This document shows positions 22,954 through 33,900 of a stretch of DNA of 64,000 nucleotides, piece by piece. The stretch spans positions 56,071,553 to 56,135,552 of the forward strand of contig JAQMRL010000001.1 in the NCBI GenBank assembly GCA_035578175.1. The letters run 5' to 3'. The translations under genes and the position numbers were made by a program. The stretch is from Catonia carolina (Eukaryota > Arthropoda > Insecta > Hemiptera > Achilidae). Below the pieces are notes generated by a model, which did no database searches, had not been told where the DNA came from, and worked only from the letters and a program-made list of their open reading frames with translations. The first letter of the stretch is position 1; each line of letters starts with the position of its first letter.

Positions 22954-23297
22954 TATATGTCCTATTAGTGTTACCCTATAGTATATGTTATATATTAGTT
23001 TTATAAGTTTATATTTATATTATGTCTGTGTTCATCTTGTGTGGCCCCTTTACAGGCTTTTGTGACCTTTTATGGCTGTGATATTTTCTTTATTTAATGT
23101 AGTATTTTATTTATTTTTGGTTGTGATACTAGTTTTTAAGATTTTAATTACATATATGTCAATGTTGTGTCTGTGTTTATTTTTCTAGCTGTGATATTAA
23201 TTTTAAGTTTATGTGTGTATTTCTTTTTTGTGTTTTTAGCGTTTTTTTTAGCCTGTGATGTCTGTGAAATTAGTCTATAAGATTTTTAACTATTATG

Positions 23298-23300
<3 letters not shown>

Positions 23301-23346
<46 letters not shown>
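23301..23346. repeat. TA-dinucleotide microsatellite in LINE copy A 3' UTR
   Basis: Uninterrupted (AT)n run of about 45 bases just before the terminal hairpins. The same place in copy C has only a short TATATATATA, so it has expanded in A. Confidence 0.9.
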
Positions 23347-23350
<4 letters not shown>

Positions 23351-23353
23351 GGC

Positions 23354-23424
23354 GTTCTGCACTCGGGCTTTTTACACCCTTGTGTAGAACAACAGGCGAT
23401 GATAACCTCGCCGAGGTTTTTCGC

Positions 23425-23426
<2 letters not shown>
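23354..23426 (+). ncRNA. Terminal double hairpin of LINE 3' end, copy A
   Basis: Hairpin 1 (23354-23390) pairs GTTCTGCAC with GTGTAGAAC. Hairpin 2 (23394-23426) pairs AGGCGA with TCGCCT and AACCTCG with CGAGGTT. The poly(A) starts one base later. Corresponding stems occur in B, C and D with changed but still pairing bases. Probably the RNA structure recognised by the element's own RT. Confidence 0.7.
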
Positions 23427-23456
<30 letters not shown>

Positions 23457-23459
<3 letters not shown>

Positions 23460-24458
23460 TGACAAACCATCGACAATGTTACCTACAATTTCGGCTTCTC
23501 CCAAGCCTAATTGCAAAATCGCAGCAGCCTCTTTTATGTCTGAGATATATCTACGTAGATCTTCCCCAATATTTTGACTTCTATTAAATAAATATTGTTT
23601 CAATTCAACAAATTGCCTTGCCGGAATAAACGTAAGAATAGCCTTCCGTTGAAACTCATGGAAATTCTGCGAATTAGTGTGCTTCACCAAAATATCTCGC
23701 AGAGGACAAGTGCCATAAGGCAGCAAAAGAGAAACAATGCTGTTTCGTATATCGGGAAAAGATTCCAGTAAATCTATCCCAATACAGAATAACTTTAGTA
23801 AATCATCAACACTAAATCCATCGCAATTGGGTAACTTGCATAATACTTTTTCGGCAGGATGGGGTAATTTACCATATAAAGAGAAAGGTTGACTACTCCT
23901 TTCCAAAACAGCAGAATTCAGATTAAATGAATTACCAATAGTATTATTGCTACTAGTACCCTTGTTAACATCATTGATATTGTTGGATAAATTGGGATTA
24001 AGATTGTCAGAGGGAAGAGTATCTTCGTTGATACACATCTTTTTAATTGACCGTATGGAACTCTCTAAATTATTCAGGTGATCGCCGAATTCCTTAATTT
24101 TGTTGGAATTCAACAATTCCTCACTACATATACTTTTCAGAATAATGAACCGATTATTAACTGAGGGTAATCTTCCACATAAACCCTTAAAGTATCTTAT
24201 TGTGATCGGCGGTTCAACATTCTCAAGCTCATCGTCAAAGCTATGTAGTCGTAAAGTTAATTGGTTTAATTCTTGGTCCAAAGAATTAGCATCGAGATAT
24301 GTACCAGAGGGCACAATGTTCTGTGCAATAATTTTTCTCAGTTTTACCCTTAATTCGGAAACAGATCCCCCAACAGTAACACCCCTACTCCTTAACTCGA
24401 ACAAGAGATCATCCTTCATCAAACAGTCGATGCACACTGCGTTGCTATACGAAGCCAT
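23457..24458 (-). pseudogene. Gypsy gag, 5' part (matrix/capsid region)
   Basis: Starts at the ATG at 24458 (MASYSNAVCIDC). An N-terminal LLFELRSRGV...LRVKLRKII segment looks like the SAP-like motif common in insect Gypsy Gag proteins. A Ser/Asn-rich linker follows, then a capsid-like region with LLPYGTCPLRDIL, FHEFQRKAILTFIPARQ and LFNRSQNIGEDL. It is interrupted at 23457 by the LINE poly(A) end, so translation would run into a poly-Phe tract. The 3' part is at 17373-17086. Confidence 0.85.
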
Positions 24459-25122
24459 GACCGACCGAAAATTGCAAAAAAAGGAAAGAAACATTGTCGT
24501 AAAAATCGACACAACTTGTAAATACAGTACAGTTAAATGTTCTCCCTTTGCATCACAACCAATACATAAAATAAAAGTTTGAACTGGACCACTTCAGTTA
24601 AAATACTAATTAAACAAACACATTCTGAATCGACCAAAAATATGTTCAGAATGGCCCCAAAACACAACAACGCTCTGCAGTACCAATTTATGTTACCCCT
24701 TGCTTGCAGCAAAGTAAGATAAATGCCCCCAAAAAGCAAGTGGTCTTGGGATAACAATAAAACAAAAAAAAACAGGTTGTGATACCAAAAGAGAAAGAAA
24801 ACATACGTAGATAGAAATTCAGTTTATCACAGATTTAATTAATAATTAAATATATATATAAATATATGCATAAATGCAAAATTTATCACCTGTTTCACAG
24901 CAATAAAAAACTATATAAATAAATATATGTGTTTGCTTAGTTTTCAAAAAAAATATTTAATATTACAAATACTAATTAATGACTCTGCTTTGGTAACAAT
25001 AAAATAATAATATATAGATTTAATGTATATTAATTTAAAAAAAATTTGAAAAGTAAAGATGTATTAATTTTGATTTTGTTAGAACTAGGTGCAAATATTA
25101 TAAAAGGTTAAAGCTTATAACT
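24459..25122 (-). other. Gypsy 5' leader
   Basis: About 660 bp between 5' LTR and gag start, AT-rich, with no long frame. Primer-binding site not identified: the bases just inside the LTR (on the minus strand GTTATAAGC) do not match a tRNA end that I know. Confidence 0.6.
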
Positions 25123-26128
25123 GGCCAGCGATTTAATAATTTGATTACCTAGTAGCTACTAGTAAATTAATAATGGATGCATCCTTAAGTTTGTTAAGTA
25201 ATCCAAAATAAATTTTATTTATAAAACTTTCATGGTTGGCTTCTATTGAAGTTAAAAAATAATGTTAAAATATTAAATTTTACTTATATACTTTTTATCC
25301 AAAAAAATTTACGTTAATTTTGGTTAACGATTTTGACATAATGAGACGACAACGTTATTAAAAATACTTTGCAGTTGATACTTAATTAAAGTTAATGTTA
25401 AAAAAACACATAGCCAAAATGCACAAGTTACAGTTTGACCGGGCAGGAAAATTTCTTGTAAAAACCATATTAATTTGCAGAAAATTCTTTTGAAAAACAC
25501 ATTTACAGATGTTCCATAATTTTCAGGAATTAAATAAATTGAGCAGAATCCTACCTTGTTTATCCAGATCAGATATTAGTAACATTTACCCATCAGAATA
25601 TAGCATTAATTAATTGACAACTTCTTAACTGGACTGGGTGTTCGACCGCTAGATCCATTTTCATGACAAGGTTAAATTCCAATTTTGAATAATTTCATAA
25701 CTCAAGTATCTCCGTAACTGAATAATTATGACTGATTAACCATAATTCGACACCATATTTGATCCCATACTTAACACCATACTTGATTTGATTAATCGTA
25801 ACTCTACACCATAGTTGATCCCTTAAAAGGGAAGACGTAGTAACACAAGAACATTTTTAAATTTAAATATAACATTACATGACAATGCACAAAATTATAA
25901 AAACGTCCGTTCGGTACAACGGCTAGGAATCAACAGAACGAATCCTGCGTTCAAGAAGCCTAGAAACAAAATCGGCATGACGTCACCAGCCAAGTACTAC
26001 GTGGAAAAAGTCACGTAGGCACTTTAACGCAGAGCGCACCGCATATCCGATAGAAAGAGCTAGTAAACCAAAACCGCCAAAAATATAAAAATAAGGAAAA
26101 CAGTGTAACGCTGACAAGAGACGTTACA
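25123..26128 (-). repeat. Gypsy 5' LTR
   Basis: Near-identical to 11795-12802; differences by eye include several transitions and single-base length changes in A-runs. On the minus strand it starts TGTAACGTCTC at 26128. Confidence 0.92.
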
Positions 26129-26147
26129 GTTTTATACGATTCAAAAA

Positions 26148-28207
26148 TTATCCAAGATTATAACCGCTAAATGATACAGGCAATATCACTTGATTTGACT
26201 GGCGCTTAGTCCCTTTGTTCCGAAATGAAGAAAGTAGTTTCACTTTAACATCGTCTTTCGTAACGTCAAATAATTCAGCATTTTCAACAATTTGAAATCT
26301 AGGTTTGTCACAATCATAACATTTTTTCAAATAGTCTGCTGCTAACTCCTCTACTCCAGTCTTTTCTTTTATTTTGCCTACAAAATATTTAAAATTCTTT
26401 TTTCCTTTTAATTCAATCAAAACATAGTCTTCAACCTTCAAGTCTTCTAAATGTAAACTTTCTTCCAACTATAATGCTGATCATCATCATCATCATCAAT
26501 TAAGTCTATTAAATCATTACTTACATCATCACACAAAAATTCTGTACATTTTCCTTTCTCTTCTTCATCACTGGAACTTGAAATTATTTTTCGCTTAACC
26601 ATTTGCTTCAAACACTTTTAGGCCTAATGTTTTTAATTTTATTTTAACCTTCTTCCTTTCTCTTCTCAATTTCCAATTTTTCGGGGGTATCAGTCAATAT
26701 TTTAGACCAACCTTTCCAGCTTCTCTTACGCGTATCAGTTTTACGTGCACCAGCTTTAGGGAGTGGTCGAATCATTTCAGGGGGTACAATAATTGATGTG
26801 CTAACAGAAGGTTGAACAGGATGAAAAGGTAGGTCTGTTGAAGGAAGCTGTGGTTGGGATGAATTAGAAGACGCTGATGAAAGAATTACTACTGGTGCAG
26901 TTTGAGTTGATGGTTGTTTTAACACTGGTAAAGAATTAGGTAAAGAGGATTCAGTTGCCTGAAAAAGTTGGTTGTCTGCTGAATCTCGAGCCGCACGGTC
27001 AGTAACAGGTGCAGGTAAGAACTCATGGTCTTCAAAGATTTCCTCATTTAACGGACAATATTGCTAATAGTGAATGCTGAATGATATGCTTTTCCCCCAT
27101 CTCTGCAACTTCGTAAATTGTTACTGGTTTTGCGGCATTACTAGGAGAAGCCATCCAGTCAGCCATTGATTTTTGATAGTCATTGAACTCTTGAATGGAT
27201 CATAAACTGTCCTACCCAAGGGTTGCATCTTGTGCGACGTGCGGGTATGAAAAGTGTCCAAGATAATTCCATTTTCTTTTCCCTGTTCAATAGCCGATAC
27301 AGAAATATTGCTCTTGTGGTTATCCAGTAAGAAAATAATTGGATCATCCTTTGATGGTTTCCTATGTTTTGTAAAATGATGTAGGAATGCCACAAATATG
27401 TTCTTATTTGACCAATCAGATGGGTTTGCAACCCCAACAGAACCTGGTGGTGCTCCTTTTAACATAAACTCTTTAAAGTGGGCACGAGGAAAAACAAACA
27501 TCGGTGGGATACTATTCCCAATTGCATTAATTGCAGCGATCAATGTGACGTTAACACCACGTTCCCCAGATGTCATGCCCCCTACAGCTTTTACTCCTTT
27601 AGGGGCTAAGATTTTTGGCGGATTGTGAACTGTAGATATACCTGTTTCATCTAAACTGTATATTCTACTCTGGTCGAAATTGCGGCGTTTAACACGTTTT
27701 TATAATTTGTAAAAAATATTTTTACTTTTGGTTTATTAAAGGAAGTTGCTCTGGACAAACTTGTTGCCTCAGGTGTGCGTAATGACAGTTCAGAAAAATG
27801 ACGTGATCTGAAACAACCATAACCATCGTTCGCCGGCTGACTTTTCATCAATCCACTTCTGAGGGCACTTTATTTTATTGTTTTGAGCAAACTCAAAAGC
27901 TACCTTTCTAAGGATGACAAGTGAGACTGTATTGCAAAAATACACACTGTTTTATCAATTCTAGCAGCATTTGTTCATGTTCTTCATTAAATACTCTTTG
28001 TGTGTTATAATTTGGTCTACTAGGATAGGACTGTAATCCAGATTCTTTAAATGTTTTAATATGACGAGCTAAAACTGAATTTGCTATGCCATAAACTGTT
28101 GCAGCACTGTGAATTGAAATTTTATTTGTTAAAACATCCATAACAGCTGTGCCAATAGATTTGTTGGAAGGCTGAGGCCTTGTTTTATTATTCTTGCTTC
28201 GAGGCAT
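26148..28207 (-). pseudogene. pogo/Tigger-like (DDE_1) transposase pseudogene
   Basis: Start at 28207 (MPRSKNNKTRPQPSN) with a pipsqueak-type HTH (SIHSAATVYGIANSVLARHIK). Next, in shifted frames, come the LSLRTPEATSLSRATSFN block (about 27790-27740), the first catalytic aspartate in SLDETGIS (about 27655), GVNVTLIAAINAIGNSIPP, a second aspartate in FLLDNHKS (about 27320), and DPFKSS. The C-terminal, proline-rich and charged sections (26925-26644, 26468-26148) end in VSFSGYNLG. At least three frame changes and several stops, so inactive. The left flank is the Gypsy 5' LTR. Terminal repeats could not be placed with certainty. Confidence 0.82.
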
Positions 28208-28255
28208 TTTGCCAACTCCTTGAAAAACAAAATAATAAATATTTTATTTTTCGTA

Positions 28256-28623
28256 CGTACCTAGGGACGTCCCTAGTACAGCATATGAAACAGTTAGGTC
28301 AAAATGGCTTCCTCTGGTAATGGATTGAATTTTAGCGGGAAATGAAGAGTGTTTATTAATTATATTGAACTGCTGAATAAACACAAAATATTGGGTTTGT
28401 TAAAACTGTACTAAAAAAGAATAACTGATGAAAATTCCATGCAATAAAAATTACTTTTAATCGCAAAATCCGAAAAATTCAAATAAAAACAGTAGACTAG
28501 TACATGTGATAGCGTCTCTTCACATACAATTAACTACCAATAAGGCACTACTGCCAACACTACAACCCCAAAATTCCCACAACTAATTTAATGGAAAAAG
28601 GCCTTGCCCCGTCCCTAGGTACG
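28256..28623. repeat. 14-bp perfect inverted repeats bounding 368 bp (MITE candidate)
   Basis: CGTACCTAGGGACG (28256-28269) and its exact complement CGTCCCTAGGTACG (28610-28623). The left one continues into a second palindrome, CTAGGGACGTCCCTAG (28261-28276). No coding frame between. It could be a short non-autonomous DNA element, or the outer end of the pogo-like element. No flanking duplication recognised. Confidence 0.45.
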
Positions 28624-28849
28624 ACACCTTCCCCTACGTTGGAATTGTTAAACGAAGAAGGGGAGGTGTTGATTGTACAGGGTGACTTACGGGAAACGGA
28701 TGTTTTTCAAATGAGCAGTACAAAATTAATTTACAAGATAGTATTATTTTAATGTTACACAAATGAAGATTATTACATACCAATTCATGAAAATGTTAAT
28801 TTTTAAAAATTACATCAGTCATATGGTGGCCATCTGCTTCAATACAGGT
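28624..28849. other. Non-coding; candidate mariner terminal repeat
   Basis: Contains a small GC-rich inverted repeat (ACACCTTCCCC near 28624, GGGGAGGTGT near 28660). TACAGGGTGACTTACGGG at about 28676 has the look of a mariner end for the transposase fragment that follows. The rest is AT-rich without features. Confidence 0.35.
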
Positions 28850-29105
28850 TTATAGCCTCCGTATAAAATCATTTGAAACTTGGGTCAACATGTCTTGATC
28901 AATCAAATTTACCTCTTCTGTAATTGCATCCTTCAAGTCTATTAAATTACGAGGTTTGTGAGCATAAACACGTTCTTTCAAATATCCCCACAAGAAGTAA
29001 GCAGACTTCTTGTGTAGGACAAACCCGGTGACCTTGGCGGCCACGGTACGTCACCAAAACGTGAAATCAGCTTGCCAGGAAACATGTTTCACACAACTTC
29101 CATCG
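28850..29105 (-). pseudogene. mariner-type transposase, C-terminal piece
   Basis: Minus-strand C-terminus of a mariner-superfamily transposase: ISRFGDVPWPPRSP, then FLWGYLKERVYAHKP and DLKDAITEEV, stop at 28850. The frame changes just before FLWG, where the last catalytic aspartate would sit, so that residue is lost. It is cut at 29105 by LINE copy B; its upstream piece resumes at 35155 beyond the target duplication. Confidence 0.8.
29093..29105. repeat. Target-site duplication of LINE copy B (left; right at 35154-35166)
   Basis: ACAACTTCCATCG on both sides; the first A on the right may belong to the poly(A). Confidence 0.92.
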
Positions 29106-29697
29106 CCCCCAGGGGGCACCCATTCTTATATATATGAATGCTCGTCCATGCATATATATGCGGGTGTGGCAACCCCGGGACCCCAGCTAAGAGCTAACCT
29201 TATTTCAAAACTATACACAGGTTGCTCTTACACTACACACAACAATAATACTACATCACACACACCACACTTTCTTTCAACACACACATTTACATACCCT
29301 ACACACAACACATACACAAAGTTTTCTTACCCACATTTATAATGCTGGCGAGGATGGGATGCGGGCTGGTCGTGCGTAACCCTTTCCGGATTGGAAGGTC
29401 TGGACTGTGGTTGTGCTGCTGTGAGCTTGCTCTGCCGAGGCTTTGCGCCATCCTTTAGCCCTTCCAGTCGCTTCGGTACTGTGGCAAGAAGTGGACCATG
29501 GGTAAGAGTGTCGGAGCTCTTACTGCTGCGTGCGAGCCTCTGGGACGTCGGTATCAGTGGGTCAGGCAGTACCTGACTCCCCGGCCCGGATGAAATATGT
29601 GGGAGATGGCTGCCGGGAGTACTCGGCCGGGTCCTTCTTTTTACTAGGGACCTGCGGCGTGCACGGGTCATTTCTCCGCCCGCACCCTGCTTTCACG

Positions 29698-30987
29698 ATG
29701 ACTGGAAAAGCACTAAAGATAATGTCTAACAAACAATCTTCCCTTGGATGTAAAAGACTATGGTCTAGCTTGTCTGACGATAGTGATAGTGGTGTATTAA
29801 GTAACACGGACAAATTTTTCGTTGTTCGTTGTGTTGCAGAAGAAGGGTCGCTATCAAAAGTTTCCCCCTTCATTATTAACAGGTCTGTGCAGTCGGTTTG
29901 TGGCTCGCCACATTCAATTAAAAAACTAAGGAATGGTACTTTGTTAATTGAAACAACGTCTGCGAAGCAAAGTAGCAGCGTTGTTAAAATTACACAAATT
30001 GGAAGTACTACAGTCACTGTAGAACCGCACAGATCCCTCAACTCATCTCGAGGAGTGGTTTACTCTCGAGATATACAAGATATGTCTGAGGCTGAGTTAT
30101 TGGAGGAGCTTACCTCCCAGAGAGTGACGCAAGTCAAAAGAGTTACGCGTCGGGAAAATGGAATTGATGTCGGTACCCCGACACTTATCATAACATTTTC
30201 CACCCCTCAACCTCCGGATCGTCTTAAGTTGGGTTACTTGTCTGTTCGAGTGAGACCGTATGTCCCAAACCCTCTGGGCTGTTTTCAGTGCCAGGAATAC
30301 GGACATACGAAAACAAACTGCAAGAAACCTGCGATATGCGCAAAGTGCAGTTCACCTGACCACTTAGACAGCGAATGCACTTCTGAAACAAAACTGTGTG
30401 CAAACTGTAAAGGAGGTCATTCAGCAAGGTCTCGGGAATGCCCCAAGTATAAAGAAGAACGAGAAATTCAGAAAATTTCGTCTGAACAGAAGCTTTCTTT
30501 TCCGGCTGCCCGGAGCGAGTACAGAAAACGAAATAGCATTCGAAATGCAGTCCAGCCTGACATTTCGTTTGCAGCTGCAACTAGTGTCCAGTCTCGTGTG
30601 TCTGGTGAGTGCTCGTCATGCGTTGAATTGAAGATTGTTGTTGAGAACCTAACTAAACAGGTTGCTTCCCTGACTTCTGCACTGAAAGCTTTATTAAGCA
30701 CCAAACAGAGTGAAATTGGTTTAAAGAGTTCAGTGCCTCAAGTTGGTAACCTTTCTGCGACGCAGAATACAAAAGTTCAGCTGTCAAATAAGACAGTCGC
30801 CTCTACCTCAAAGGGAAAACCCCTTTCATTGCCCAAGACGCTTCCAGTGGATGCGTCTAAATTTCTAAAATCTCCTTCGTCTGGGTCCAAGATCCACGAT
30901 ATGATAGGAGATCCATCGGCCCTTGATAAGGGCTTTATACAAGTCAAAGGAAAGAAAGGGAAGGAGAAAATTGTGTTTGACACATAA
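29698..30987 (+). CDS. LINE ORF1 (gag-like), copy B, intact
   Basis: 429 residues from ATG 29698, with three CCHC knuckles around residues 194-250 (CFQCQEYGH, CAKCSSPDH, CANCKGGH). Compared with A and C it has one extra residue in the acidic Ser/Asp segment near residue 30. It ends FIQVKGKKGKEKIVFDT, then TAA at 30985. ORF2 follows within a few bases. Expected role: RNA binding and RNP formation for retrotransposition. Confidence 0.88.
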   Translation: MTGKALKIMSNKQSSLGCKRLWSSLSDDSDSGVLSNTDKFFVVRCVAEEGSLSKVSPFIINRSVQSVCGSPHSIKKLRNGTLLIETTSAKQSSSVVKITQIGSTTVTVEPHRSLNSSRGVVYSRDIQDMSEAELLEELTSQRVTQVKRVTRRENGIDVGTPTLIITFSTPQPPDRLKLGYLSVRVRPYVPNPLGCFQCQEYGHTKTNCKKPAICAKCSSPDHLDSECTSETKLCANCKGGHSARSRECPKYKEEREIQKISSEQKLSFPAARSEYRKRNSIRNAVQPDISFAAATSVQSRVSGECSSCVELKIVVENLTKQVASLTSALKALLSTKQSEIGLKSSVPQVGNLSATQNTKVQLSNKTVASTSKGKPLSLPKTLPVDASKFLKSPSSGSKIHDMIGDPSALDKGFIQVKGKKGKEKIVFDT

Positions 30988-30989
30988 GT

Positions 30990-33900
30990 CCTTTTCTTTC
31001 TGAAATACCCTTTAATAATATTATTCAATGGAATGTTCGCGGGATCCGGTCTAGGTATGAAGACATAAAGTTATTGATCCGGGAAAAGTGTCCGATTGCG
31101 CTGTGCCTGCAAGAGACGATGTTACAGCCTGATGTCTCAATCTCCGTTCGTGGATATGAGATGTTTAGGAAAGATTCCCTGCATGGTGGCCCTGGTGGTG
31201 GGGTCGCTATATTACTTCACCAGTCAATGCAAGGGATAAGTCTGGATATTCAGACGGATCTTCAGGCCGTGGCAATCAGGATTACTGTCCCGTTGTCAGT
31301 TTGTGTGTGTAATATTTACTTACCACCAAATAGAGAAATTTCATACCTAGCCATACGAGAATTACTGGAACAGTTACCAAGTCCATGTATATTACTAGGA
31401 GATTTCAATGGTCACCATTATTCTTGGGGCTCCTCACTGTGCAATGGTAGAGGTCACATGGTGGAGAGGGTCCGGAGTGATTTAGACTTATGTCTATTGA
31501 ACGATGGATCTGAAACATTCATGTCATCCTCAACAGGTTCCTGGTCATGCTTGGACCTTACTTTCTGTAGTCCGTCCCTTGTTCCACGGTTGTTGTGGAG
31601 AGTACTGCCGGACCTGTACGGAAGTGATCACCGACCGGTGGTGGTCGAGTTTTTTGACCATCAGTCTGTCGATGACCTTCCTAAACGATGGATAGAGAAG
31701 CTTGCACGGTGGGGTGAGTTTTCAAGTTTGATGGAATCTGAATATGAAGATGATGATGATGATGATGCACGAAACCTGTTGTCTTCCTTTGTGGAGAGGA
31801 TGTCTACAGCAGCTGCCCAGAGCATTCCTAAAACATCAGGAAAAGCGCGGCGACCGCCGGTGTCTTGGTGGAATAATCAGTGTAAGGAGGCTCTTCAGGA
31901 CCGCCGTAGGGCCCTGCGCATTTTTAGTCGTAGACCTACGGATGTTAACCTGGAAGCTTACCGAAGAGCTCGGGCCTGCTGTAGGCGTATCTTTCTGGAG
32001 AGTAAGAGAGAGTCGTGGAGCCGTTATGTTGCAGATATTAATAGGAGTACCCCTGTGATAGCGGTGTGGAGAAAACTGCGGTCCGTTTGTGGAAGGATGT
32101 CTCCGCACCGAATTGCAGGGTTGCAAACTGACGGTTCCGTGATTACGTCACCAATCGATATTGCGAATGCAATTGGTTCTTCGTTAAGATCAGCGTCTCT
32201 CACGTCTTCATATTCAATTCAATTTCAAAATCATAAGAAAACCATTGAATCTCTTCCTTTTCATAAAGCGGACACAAATGATCCTCTGAACATTCCTTTT
32301 TCAATGCCTGAACTAAGAAAAGCGCTCAAAGTTTCTCGAAATACCTCGCCTGGAGGAGATGAAATTACACTTTCGATGATAGCGCATTTACCAGACTCCG
32401 GGTTAAGGCAACTCCTACATATTTTTAATAAAATATACGCTTCTAGAAAGCTTCCAGAATCTTGGAAAGAAGCAATTGTTGTCCCGATCCTCAAACCTGG
32501 CAAAGATAAAATGTTGGCCTCCAGCTATCGCCCCATCTCTCTGACAAGTGTTGTATGTAAGGTGATGGAAAGAATGGTGAATAGTCGTCTCATGTGGTAT
32601 CTGGAAAAGAATGACTTCCTCGCTCCTGAACAGAGCGGTTTTCGGAGAGGGAGGTCTTCGACAGACCACTTGGTGGCCCTTGAGACGGCTATCTGCATTG
32701 CGTTTGCATTGCGGCAGCGCCTCGTTGCCGTATTCTTTGATTTGAAAAAAGCATATGATACGGCTTGGCGACGAGGTATTCTTAATACCTTGCGGGAGTG
32801 GGGCATCGCTGGGAACATGTTGGCCTTCATTAAAGACTTTCTGGATGACCGATCATTTCGTGTAAGGGTTGGTCAGAGTTTGTCAAACAGGTTTGATTTG
32901 GAAAATGGTATACCGCAGGGGAGTGTAATTAGTTGTACCCTATTTGCGGTTGCCATTAACAATATTGTGAAAAGTTGCGTATACCCTGTTAAATGTTCGT
33001 TGTTTGTTGATGATTTTGCAATATATGTTGCATCTAGAAATGTTGTTTCAGCTGAACGAGCCCTACAGCTTACTATATACCGTCTTGAGGAATGGTCACG
33101 GCAGACTGGCTTTAGTTTTTCTCCTGAGAAGACTAAATGCATTCAGTTTTGCCGAATACGGACTGATAATGTTCCAAGACTGTATTTAATGGGTCAGCAT
33201 ATCGAAGTTAGCACTGAAATCAGGTTTCTAGGTGTTATATTCGACAAAAGACTTACATGGGTTCCGCATATAAAAGACCTACGGGCTAGGTGCTTAAAGG
33301 TGGTTGATATTCTGCGTGTTCTTACAGGTACGTGTTGGGGAGCTGATAGATCATGTATGATAAGGTTCTACAAGGCTCTAGTGCGATCACGTATAGATTA
33401 TGGCGCTGTAGCGTACTCATCTGCTACTCCCACTTCGCTGAGAATGCTTGACACGATCCACAATTCATGTTTACGATTGTCTACAGGTGCTTTTCGTTCT
33501 AGCCCTGTTGTCAGCATCTTAGTTGAAAGTGGAGAAATGTCGTTACACAGACGTCGCCAGCAGCTTATATTGACGTACTTTGCCAAGTTGAAAGCTAGAC
33601 CTTATCATTTTTTGCATGACATCATTCTCAACAACCCTTGTCATGATTTGCATCTGATGAATGCCCGATTGCCTTCACCATTCGGTGTAAGAGCGTTGGG
33701 GATATGCAACAACCTCGGTATTGCGATTCCTCGTGTGTACCCATGTAATTCATGTCTCTTTCCACCCTGGACGATCGCTCAGTTACACATTAACTTTAAA
33801 ATGTGTAAATACTCAAAGGCAGACACAAGTTCTGTGGTATTTAATAGCATTTTCAGTGAGTTAGTTGAAGCTATTAAACCATCTACGGTTGTATACACTG

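Larger units (their letters stand above)
17374..23456 (+). mobile_element. I-type LINE, full-length copy A
   Basis: 6.08 kb non-LTR retrotransposon: a C-run and AGGGGGCACCC at the 5' end, a two-ORF body, 3' UTR with a TA microsatellite, two terminal hairpins and a 29-base poly(A). It is flanked by a 12-bp target duplication TGGTGACAAACC and inserted in Gypsy gag. ORF2 has EN, RT and RNase H domains; RNase H with an APE-type endonuclease places it in the I superfamily. Clade within that group not determined. Confidence 0.93.
11795..26128 (-). mobile_element. Gypsy (Ty3) LTR retrotransposon, interrupted by LINE copy A
   Basis: A complete minus-strand element: 5' LTR 26128-25123, leader, gag (24458-23457, resuming 17373-17086), pol (17089-13571), polypurine tract 12812-12803 and 3' LTR 12802-11795. 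Without the 6.08-kb LINE and one copy of its target duplication it would be about 8.2 kb. By eye the two LTRs differ at about a dozen positions per kb, i.e. a fairly young insertion. No convincing target duplication could be read at its own ends: the left neighbour is a truncated mariner and the right neighbour a pogo-like pseudogene. Confidence 0.92.

Noticed and set aside
23286..23460. C-terminal poly-Phe and Tyr/Ile-repeat extension of the Gypsy Gag frame
   Set aside because: It is read-through of the LINE poly(A) tail and TA microsatellite on the opposite strand, not protein sequence.
26129..26147. Target-site duplication of the Gypsy element
   Set aside because: The bases beyond the two LTRs (GAAAA on the left, GTTTT on the right) do not match directly; flanks seem to have been rearranged.
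31740..31770. GAT repeat in LINE ORF2 as a regulatory repeat
   Set aside because: It is an in-frame Asp-codon microsatellite differing by two codons between copies; ordinary slippage.
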